Positions 1 through 7,642 of a stretch of DNA of 64,000 bases are shown piece after piece. The notes below the pieces were generated by a model. That model worked only from the letters and a program-made list of their open reading frames with translations. It ran no database searches and was not told the DNA's origin. Origin of the DNA: Isochrysis galbana (taxonomy: Eukaryota > Haptophyta > Isochrysidales > Isochrysidaceae). The DNA lies in NCBI GenBank assembly GCA_018136815.1, contig CM030938.1:4860749-4924748 (forward strand), written 5' to 3'. The position numbers were made by a program, and so were the translations under genes. The number at the start of each line of letters is the position of its first letter. Position 1 is the stretch's first letter.

Positions 1-900
1 CCACACGAGCTGCAAGCCTCCGAAGCTGCACACATCCCCGCTTCTTGCTTCTTGCACACTCCCTTCTTGAGATTGCCACAAGTATCACAACAAAGGAACA
101 AAGGTTTGACAAAGGAACCCATTCCCAGGGCACGGAACATGTTGACAAGAGCACACTAGATGGCATGCCGCAAGTGATGCGCGGCGAGCTCGCTCTCGCT
201 CTCGAAGATCGTCGGCCTTGTCGCGGGCCTGCATGGTGTAGTTAGTGCCCTTTGTTTAGGCATCTCTGGGCGCGAGGGAGGCTTGGGCTTGGCCGTGGGA
301 GCGTGGGAGCCATGGGGAACGTTGCGGGCCGCTTCACGAAGCGGGCCGTTCTACGAGGCTCATGCCTCTAGCCACATACACCGGACGAGCCATGCGCCAA
401 CCGCGCACCCCCATCGCGGGGTAGGGGCTCCGTTGCCGTCGAAGGGCTTTGGTCCCGCAGCACTAAGATTATACTAACACAACAATAAAACTCTGACGCT
501 CCCCCATCGCCAAAGGCGAAACCCTGATTCTCCCAATCGTTGCCATTCCCGAGAAAGGTACAAGCTTACCTTCGAGGCTGAAATGTGCTCAAGCGTCAAA
601 GACATAGGCCAGCAACAATTCTTCGCCTAAGTCGGCGGCATCCAAACCTGTAACATTCCTGCGTCGTGACCCAGCACCTGGTTGCCTAGTTGAGGTTGAA
701 TGAAGCGGAGGCTATTACCAAGCAAGTGACATGAAACATGAAGTCAGAGAATGGGGCATGCGGGGTTAAATCCAAGATGTTGGATTAATTTGATCCTTGG
801 CCCTTGGTTGGCCCTTGGCCCTTGGCCGCCAAAGCCTTTGGCCCCCACCATGCTCCATGCTGACAAACAAAAGACAAAAGACGCGAAAGCCGCGAAGGGC
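1..900. other. Gene-poor stretch with a dispersed repeat copy
   Basis: No convincing coding region is seen. Bases about 362-627 hold one copy of a dispersed repeat described separately. The rest is mixed-composition DNA whose short open frames lack codon bias or recognisable motifs. Confidence 0.6.
362..627 (+). repeat. Dispersed repeat R1, copy A
   Basis: This segment aligns over about 265 bases with 10320-10588 on the same strand. Shared blocks include ACCGGACGAGCCATGC, the CCCCATCGCGG block, GGGGCTCCGTTGCCG and CTCCCCCATCGCCAAAGGCG. The copies differ by scattered substitutions and small indels, as in an old interspersed repeat. No coding capacity or terminal structure is evident. Confidence 0.75.
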
Positions 901-904
901 TAAA

Positions 905-1320
905 ACGCTCAACTTCGAATCGAAACCGGGCGCGGTGCGTGCCCGTTTTCGACGATCCATCCATATGGGGGGCCCCGCCAGACACCAAATACACAAGGGT
1001 CACCCGCACAGTCACACCAATCGGGCAGGCCGCGCGCCGAAACCTCGTCAAATTCAGCCATCCGCTGAGCCGATTGGACGTATATCGTCTCCGAGTGAAG
1101 CCGTGAAGCCCGGAGAGCCCAAATTCAAACTGATGCCGGGCGCGCTGCGTGCCCGATTTCGACGATCCATCCATATGGGGGGTCTCGTCAGACACCAAGT
1201 ACAAATACACAGCGGCCAGATCACAAATAGCCAGATAGCTAGGAACCACCTAGGCCCATGCAGCCACGCCAATCGCGCGCGAAGCATGCCCAGGCCGCGT
1301 CGAAATCGACAGCCGCCGCG
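905..1320. repeat. Two-copy tandem repeat of about 210 bp
   Basis: The block around GCGTGCCCGTTTTCGACGAT followed by CCATCCATATGGGGGG occurs at about 935-970 and again at about 1145-1182, each followed by a related CAGACACCAA-containing tail. Spacing is about 208 bases. The second copy has diverged. Function is unknown. Confidence 0.6.
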
Positions 1321-1528
1321 CCCCAAAGCACGCGCGCTAACGTCCGCAACGGAGGCCCCTTCCCCTCTGCAGACACATCAGAGAGAGTCCCCCTCTCCCT
1401 GCCTCCTTGTGCAACTAAGTTTATACTTAGTTCGCCCATGGGGGGGCACGAGCCCCCCTCTCTCTCCACTCCTCCCCTGCCATGTAAGGGTGTGAATAGG
1501 TTTGGTTTGGAGCTATTATATTTGAACC

Positions 1529-1650
1529 TAATAGTGCCCTTCGGCTATCTAGATAGATACAGATAGTGCCCTTCGGCTATCTAGATAGATAAAGATAGTT
1601 GCCCCTCGCAACCTATTATCAGTATTATCAGTATTATCTAGATAGTTGGT
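1529..1650. repeat. CTATCTAGATAGATA short repeats, left cluster
   Basis: Two tandem copies of a unit with CTATCTAGATAGATA followed by (C/A)AGATAGT lie at about 1539-1604, with a weaker relative near 1633. The same unit recurs twice at about 2201-2260, just after the chromodomain ORF, so the ORF is bracketed by similar short repeats. They could be the edges of a small mobile unit. Confidence 0.6.
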
Positions 1651-1937
1651 TGTATGTATGGTTGTATGTAGCCGTCAGAGTTATTTTTACTTTGTAGAGC
1701 CATATCACTTAAGTGCTGCGGCCCACATGACCTCTGCCCTTGGCCCTTGGCGCGGCAGGCGCTTGGCTTGTTCGGTGTGTGGCTAGGTGTGCTAGCTTGC
1801 AATGAACTCAAGAATGACACTGTGGATTTTAACGGTAGCCCAATCTATCTATAGCCCGGCAGAAGAAAAAAAGAGGTGGAGGGCGAAAGCGCGCAAGCGC
1901 GCGAGACTGTGTGGCGCGAACAAGGCGTGAGGGCGCC

Positions 1938-2210
1938 ATGGGGGGGCGCAGGAAGCGTTCCGCTGCATCGACGACAGCGAACGACACCACGTTGTGGGAG
2001 GTTGACCACATCGTCGCGAAGCGCCTTCAGAGAGGAGAAGTGCAATACCTCATTCGCTGGGAGGGCTTCGACGACAAGCACGACTCGTGGGAGCCCTTGC
2101 AAAACTTGTCAGGACTCGAGCCTGACGTCTCGGCGTTCGAGGCCAAGCAAAGGGCTGAGAACGAGACCTTCGCCGCAAACATTGCGGCGAAGCGGGCTGC
2201 AGCTATCTAG
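1938..2210 (+). CDS. Small chromodomain protein or chromodomain remnant
   Basis: The ORF encodes 90 residues from an ATG in good context (GCCATGG). An upstream in-frame GTG at 1911 is less likely. Residues about 17-58 form a chromodomain, from WEVDHIV through YLIRWEGF to SWEP. The three positions that form the methyl-lysine cage in HP1-type chromodomains are aromatic here (W, W and F), so histone-tail binding is plausible. The C-terminus is a short Ala/Lys/Glu-rich helix. No other domain is present. Chromodomains also end the integrases of Ty3/gypsy chromoviruses, and the flanking short repeats at 1529-1650 and 2201-2300 make a mobile-element origin possible. Whether this is a stand-alone host gene or a retroelement fossil cannot be decided here. 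Confidence 0.6.
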   Translation: MGGRRKRSAASTTANDTTLWEVDHIVAKRLQRGEVQYLIRWEGFDDKHDSWEPLQNLSGLEPDVSAFEAKQRAENETFAANIAAKRAAAI

Positions 2211-2300
2211 ATAGATACAGATAGTGGCTCAGGGCTATCTAGATAGATACAGATAGTGCCTTTTGAGGGGTAGATAGCCTAATATCTAGATAGTTGTCTA
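2201..2300. repeat. CTATCTAGATAGATA short repeats, right cluster
   Basis: Two copies of the unit seen at 1539-1604 occur here in the same orientation, plus a partial copy near 2281. The first overlaps the stop codon of the chromodomain ORF. Confidence 0.6.
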
Positions 2301-2563
2301 ACATGTTCACAGCCTTACTGCCATGGGGGAGGAACCACCCACTCTCCTGGCACGCCTGATGCCTGATGGCTTGCCAGGAGCACACAGCCCTGCTGACCCA
2401 TTCCTTTCCCCACAGGCCCGCCTGACTCGCCCGCCCTGGCCCGTCGTGCGTCGTGGGTCGTGGCCTGCCCATCCCCATCCCTCTTACCAGCCCCTCCTCC
2501 CCCTGGGCCCCCCTGATCAGGACCCCCCAGCCAGCTCCAGTCGACTGGCAGGGGCTCGAGAGC

Positions 2564-3000
2564 CAGCGAGGGAGAGGCAGGAGGGGCCAGGGCCATGCCC
2601 CAGCCTCACCTGCCCCCTGACCCCTGAGCTGCGCTCCCAGGCCCCTGCCGGCCTCCTGGGGACCTGAAGAGGGGCCGCAGGCGCGCGCCATGGGCCCCCG
2701 CCGCAGGGAAGAGAGGAGGAAAAGGGAAGAGGGAGGGGAGGGGGGAGCGGCAGCTCTCCCCTCCGGCAGAAACGTGTCTTCTCGCCCCGTTTGGGTAAGA
2801 GAAGACGGGGGCGCCAGAGCCAGGAGAGAAGGGCCGCGGCTCGCCGTGGCCACTCGCTTCGGCGAGAGAGATTAGCGCTCCTGGGCCCCTATTCACGAGT
2901 GCCCCCCCCCCCCCCCCCCGCGTTGCTTTTACCCGAAAGGGGTTTTCCCCCAGCGTGGACTCGAGGAGAGGACGTGCTGGGGTGCGCGGGGTCGGTGCGT
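2564..3000 (+). repeat. Dispersed repeat R3, copy A (GC-rich)
   Basis: This segment is related to 27815-28265 on the same strand. Shared landmarks in order are GCGAGGGAGAGGCAGG, GGCCAGGG, CCTGCCCCCTGA-type text, CGCCGCAGGGA, a GCCCCGTTTG block and a long C-run followed by TTTTCCC or TTTTACCC. Several open frames cross it on both strands but none shows a domain. The C-run at 2900-2920 is a likely sequencing-error site. Confidence 0.6.
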
Positions 3001-3328
3001 GCACTGGGGGGAGGACAAATATCGAGGGGAGGGGGCAGTGCCCCCTCTCCCTCCCCCCGGTAGCACTCGGACACCTGGCTCGTCAGGCATGGCGGGATTC
3101 CGGGACGGAAAAGTTGTGTCCAATTAGCTAGTGGGGTTGGCTAGGATATAACATTAATTATTTTATTCCCTGCCTCCTTGTGTGGTACTTAGTACTTAGT
3201 AAGTGGCTCCTCGTCTCCTCGTCTTCTCGAAGAGCTTCTCTTCCTTTCTCTCTCCCACTGTAGAGAGAACTCTTTTACCGGTCGTTTCGGCCTTCCCCGC
3301 GAAGACCGACGGCGAGGCCGCACACGAT

Positions 3329-4228
3329 ATGTTGCACTGCCTGAGTGCGAGGAGCGTGTCTCAGCCCGTGCCTGACTGGTCGGCTGGCCGCGCCTGTCGG
3401 GAAGCGCGCCGCGCCGCACGGGACGCTGCGGACGCGCTGACGCGCCGTGTCGACGAGCGGATAGCCTTCGAGAAGCGGCAGCGTGAGCTGCGTGCGTACG
3501 AGAAGGTGCTGTGTGAGCGGCAAGCCCTAGGGCCCAGTGCGCTCGTCCATGCCATGGGCCGTGCGGAGGCTGAGGCTCATGTGCGGCTCGAATCGGCATA
3601 CCGGGCAGCGTGGGAGGCTGCAGTGAAGAGCCGGCGGAGCATGGAGCTGGAGTCCGAGCAGCTGGAGCAAATACGCCGCCGGCGACTAGGCGCCGCGCAG
3701 GCGGAGTGCGGGCCTTGGACCACGATGTTCGAAGCAGAAGGGGAAGACGCGGGCACCTTCGGCAGTGCCCTATCTCCTTGCGCCGCTGGGTTGAAGACGG
3801 ATGCGGTGGTGCTGCGTGAGGATGCAGAAGTCGAAGGGTTCTGCGCAATCAAGACGGGCGTGAGAGCGCAAGAGGAAGCAAGTAACGTTCGTTGTGGCAC
3901 ACGGGCTGGCCGCTGGCGCCCTCCCAGTGATTGGGATGACAAGCAGCCGGCACGACTTGAACACGCATCACATGCGATGCCCGGAATCACACTTGGCAGG
4001 CGACCGACCTTCTGCCATTGGGATCACGGAAGGACGATCCTGGCCTCGGGCGACACTACCAACACCTCGCAGAAGGCCTCTACACATGGCCAAATGCCAA
4101 TGTCCAGCCATGCTCTCTCAAAATCACCGGCAAGCTGCGCTGAGACTGTGCAAGAGTACCTGAGCCTCCGTGAGTCTGCAAGGTCGTTTCGGGAAAGTAG
4201 TCGTCATGGTGACGGGTCCTTGTATTGA
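3329..4228 (+). CDS. Coiled-coil protein of unknown function
   Basis: The ORF encodes 299 residues from the ATG at 3329. The frame is open further upstream but without another ATG. Residues about 15-135 are rich in Arg, Ala and Glu with few helix breakers, which predicts a long alpha-helix or coiled coil. The rest is low in hydrophobic clusters and looks disordered, with a Ser/Arg-rich C-terminus. No signal peptide, membrane segment or catalytic motif is seen. The GC-rich third positions match the other host genes in the window. I do not recognise a family. No intron is needed to keep the frame. It ends shortly before the LINE fragment that starts near 4480. Confidence 0.55.
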   Translation: MLHCLSARSVSQPVPDWSAGRACREARRAARDAADALTRRVDERIAFEKRQRELRAYEKVLCERQALGPSALVHAMGRAEAEAHVRLESAYRAAWEAAVKSRRSMELESEQLEQIRRRRLGAAQAECGPWTTMFEAEGEDAGTFGSALSPCAAGLKTDAVVLREDAEVEGFCAIKTGVRAQEEASNVRCGTRAGRWRPPSDWDDKQPARLEHASHAMPGITLGRRPTFCHWDHGRTILASGDTTNTSQKASTHGQMPMSSHALSKSPASCAETVQEYLSLRESARSFRESSRHGDGSLY

Positions 4229-4479
4229 ATTGCCGTGAGAGGTGGTGGCCTAGCGAGCTGGGCGTGGGGCAGAACCGGTGGCACATAGAGCGACAGCATC
4301 ACAACCTGCACGATTACTTGAGGTATGAGTTGTGCTGTTCGCGTGCATATAAGTGTCCGCCTGTGCTGCGTCGGCTGCGAGTGTGCATCTGTTTTTGATG
4401 GCGCTCCCCGGCCATAGTGCCACAAGCATTTTCAAATTTCAAAAACTACGAATGACGAATGCATGGAGACATTCAACTC

Positions 4480-5175
4480 AGAAGAGTGCGAGCAATATCT
4501 TTAAAACAACGACAGAAAAATTATTGTTATAGTTTAAGCGATGGATGGCACCTTAGGGTGCGCAACTTGGCCCGGTCCCTGGGTTGGGATTGGTTTCAAT
4601 CTCCCGCGTCTAGGGGCGACCCGGGATGTGGAGTGGCGCGATAGCCATTAGAAGGGACAAAAGCGAAGTGGTAGTAGAGTCTTGATCGGTAGTTATTCCG
4701 GAAAGGTTACTAATAGTTAAAGCTACAATTGGGAACGAAAAAGTTTGCTTCGCATCCATATATTTGAATGCTAAGCCTAGCCAACGTAGAGAGAAGAGCT
4801 AAAACGTTTCACGTATCTCGGGAGATACCTCCCTACACCATACTAGCCGGCGATTTCAATTGCGTGGAGAACATCGCTAGAGATACCCGGTCAAGCACCG
4901 GGTCGGCCCCCTATGCGAATACGGGGGGCAAAGCCCTCACGAGGGCGCTCGCCACACACGGACTCACGGATATACACGTTTTAGTTTTAGTCAATCCGGG
5001 CATTAGAGATCAGTACACCAGGTGCGGACATCAGACGCACACTAGGATAGACCGCATATACGCGGCGGAATATTACTCTAAGTGGAAATGGCATAAAGCA
5101 GGCATAGACCTCAAGCTCTTCACGGGGAAGGCTGCATCGGATCACCACCCCGTTGTGGCAACTTTGCAACTTTCG
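4480..5175 (+). mobile_element. LINE fragment: apurinic-type endonuclease domain
   Basis: Translated plus-strand frames show an endonuclease/exonuclease/phosphatase domain of non-LTR retrotransposon type. Visible motifs in order are AGDFNCVEN (the GDFN metal/substrate motif), RIDRIYA and SDHHPV (the SDH catalytic motif). The N-terminal part of the domain is readable further upstream, ending in GVAIAIRRDKSE, but in a different frame, so the copy is decayed. No reverse transcriptase follows. At about 5190 the sequence switches to an inverted copy of a repeat that also lies at 6745-6900. The domain is clearly the same family as the minus-strand fragment at 10990-12115. Confidence 0.8.
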
Positions 5176-5189
5176 CATTCACCCCCCCT

Positions 5190-5360
5190 AGACAGGGGTG
5201 ACGGATCGAGCACGACCACTGGCTCGATATGCGATGATGCGGAAGGGAAACGATCGGCGGGAGGCGCGGCGAACGAAGATGGCCGGGAGTGATGGAATGG
5301 CGGGCTGGACCACCTCCTCAGCAAAGGAAGGCGGGAGGACGGGCTTGGGCGGCGCCCTTA
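5190..5360 (-). repeat. Dispersed repeat R6, inverted partial copy
   Basis: Read on the minus strand, this matches 6745-6900. Both hold a reading frame containing AEEVVQPA and SSHIEPVVVLD. It abuts the LINE endonuclease fragment tail-to-tail, which points to a rearranged or inserted 5' segment. Confidence 0.7.
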
Positions 5361-5399
5361 CGTGTCGCATTCGCGAATCGACACTCGTTAGGCTTGGCT

Positions 5400-6000
5400 C
5401 TTCTCTTTGTTGTTCGGCATTTATCGTTATAATTCTCTGCTTTCTCTCGTTCTCGGTCAAAAGCTTTAGGCCCAGATCAATACTTGTACAAATTGTTTTG
5501 CAAGTTTGGGGGGCCGCTGGACAGCGCCACAAGTTTGGGCCCTCCTTGCAAGTTAGCGCAAGTTTGGGGGCGTGGTGCCCGCTCTCTCCTCTCTACGAGT
5601 ATAACCGACACCTATGAGTATAATCGCCCTACCTAACAGTAGAAAGGCACGTTCCACCTTCCCCGCCGACTTTTCCAACAAAAAATTCGACCCACATTTG
5701 ATACATAAATAAACAGGATGTTTATTCACGTTAAAAGCGGGTCTTCTTAAGACCCGCGAAAAAAAGCCCGAAAAGCTCGACTGACGACTGACACGCGCGC
5801 ACGTCGGATTGAGGCGAGTCATCACCGCCCGCCCCGCGCCAGTCGTGCGAGTTTTTTTTTTGCGCGCCGCGAGGTTTTTTTTTGCGTTCCTTAAGGAAAC
5901 GTGTTGCGGATACACACACTTGCACCACGACAACTTGCGACAAGTTTGACCGCAAGTTTGGGTGGTCCGACACAAGATCCTACTAACTAGAACCCCGTCC
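5400..6000. other. No gene seen
   Basis: This interval has AT-richer patches, two runs of T (about 5852-5860 and 5876-5883) and a near-perfect short palindrome around GCGGGTCTTCTTAAGACCCGC at 5738-5758. No coding region is supported. Confidence 0.5.
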
Positions 6001-6009
6001 ACCGAGCCC

Positions 6010-6300
6010 CTACGTAGTGCACGAGGGGAGGAGCCGCAGGTGTCGCATCCGCGATCGACCTTTTGGTTTTAGAAGTTGTTTGCGTTTCTATGTCCCCTCC
6101 TTGCAGGCTAGTCACTAGCCACTGTCGCAGGATCCTACGTTCGCCCTCTTTGCCCTCGCCTCCTTTGTCGCCTCCTTTGTCGCCTGCTTGCCCCTCACCT
6201 GGCTTACCTCCTTGCGTGCTCCTCGCGTTTTAGGCTAAGTCGCGCGATCAGGTATCGCCGGTGCAAGGAACCGCCCCCTTGCGTGACCCTGATTCCCCCT
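6010..6300 (+). repeat. Dispersed repeat R5, copy A
   Basis: This segment is the reverse complement of about 60835-61110. Shared text includes the block around CGCATCCGCGATCGACC, GCCTGCTTGCCCCTCACC and GGTATCGCCGGTGCAAGG. Similarity runs for about 270 bases. It lies just upstream of the ORF at 6718, so it may be the promoter-bearing 5' part of a retroelement. Confidence 0.7.
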
Positions 6301-6717
6301 CAGGTGTTGGCCGTTGGATTATATCGCGGCGCTGTTTTACTTCGGTCTTCATCAACTCACTTAAGGGTTTTCGAAAGATTCCTTCCTTATTCCTGTGCGT
6401 AACTGTCGCCCCCGTCGGATCGTCCGCCGCCCCGTCGCTCTCTTGTCGGCATTCTCTTCCTTGTTCGGTCTGTCAGCAGGTTCGTGTGCGTCCCGTGATA
6501 AGGATACGTAAGTGTGGAGAGTGTTGACATGAATGTGGTGTCCTCTCGTCGGTCCATCGGACTCTATCCGTCTTTCGTCTGTCGTTCTTCGTTCGTCGCT
6601 CTCGTTCTCGTTCTCGTTCCCGTTCTCGTCCCTCGTTCTCAACACTCTATCAATACCAAACCCAAACCTCTCCGCTCCGCCTCAGCCCCGGCCTATCACA
6701 TCCCGAACCGCCCAACC

Positions 6718-6972
6718 ATGTCCGCTCCGTCGTCGCGCTCGCCCTCGCCCAAGCCCGTCCTCCCGCCTTTCTCTGCTGAGGAGGTGGTCCAGCCCGCCTT
6801 TCCATCACTCCCGGCCATCCTCGCCGCGCCTCCCGCCGATCGTCTCCCTGCCGTATCATCGCATATCGAGCCAGTGGTCGTGCTCGATCGCCGTCAGCAG
6901 GGCAGGTGGAAGGAGTGGGAAGAGACGCGTGCGAGGCTGCGAGCAAGTTACGCGAAGCCGCGCGTGTGGTGA
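6718..6972 (+). CDS. Short ORF, possible retroelement ORF1 start
   Basis: The frame encodes 84 residues from an ATG in strong context (ACCATGT). It is Pro/Ser/Ala-rich at the N-terminus, then carries AEEVVQPAFPSLPAIL and SHIEPVVVLD, and ends in a basic, Arg-rich segment. Its middle part is repeated on the opposite strand at 5190-5360, beside a LINE endonuclease fragment. A repeated 5' region (R5) followed by a short ORF suggests the start of a LINE ORF1, but no diagnostic domain is visible. Confidence 0.4.
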   Translation: MSAPSSRSPSPKPVLPPFSAEEVVQPAFPSLPAILAAPPADRLPAVSSHIEPVVVLDRRQQGRWKEWEETRARLRASYAKPRVW

Positions 6973-6999
6973 GAATATTAAGAGGTTTTTTTTACATCC

Positions 7000-7640
7000 C
7001 CACTCCCATGGCCCTTTCCCCTCCGCCATCAGGGCGACTCCTCCCGTACACTACTAGCGGAGTAGGGGTAGTAAAGGGCTTAGATATGGGCTCCGGTGGC
7101 CCGCCCCCCCCCCCCCCCGGTGATCTTTTCCCCCAAAGCACTTGAACATATTGCACATCATATCGCGGACGCCGCACAAGCGGGTGCTCACGCATATCAT
7201 TGGGGTCGTTGTACCGTGGACGCCGTTGTCGCGCTGGATTAGGATGAGCAGCAAGGACAACATGTCTACATCTTCCACAACCACAAGAACTAATCCTCAC
7301 AAAAGTACACCGAATGTATCAGGGATACTCGTGCGCTGGGCTACACGGCTACACACCTGCAGGTTTGCGTGCTGCAATCACGGGCACGTAAGGCTGAACG
7401 TCTAGGGGTGACGCACACACATGTTCATCTACCCATGGTGATCTGCCCGCTCCGCCCGCCGCCGTGTGCGCACATGTTGCATCAATGTTTTGCATGCTTG
7501 CGAGCCCCACGCGAATGAGACAAGCGCCACGCCGCGGCGCCGGACCCCGGAGCTCGCATGTATGCCCGCTTGCATATGACTCTGGAGTGCCTGCGCCCGC
7601 TCGGCGAGATCATTTTTAGCATTGGAGAGCCGGAGCCGGA
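7000..7640. other. Downstream region of the minus-strand ankyrin/WW gene
   Basis: Nothing coding is supported. There is a C-run at 7103-7118. The part closest to 7643 is probably the 3' UTR and terminator region of the minus-strand gene; no polyadenylation signal is certain. Confidence 0.4.
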
Positions 7641-7642
7641 TA

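Noticed and set aside
5738-5758. Perfect-looking palindrome as a terminator or origin
   Set aside because: A single short palindrome in non-coding eukaryotic DNA gives no functional support.
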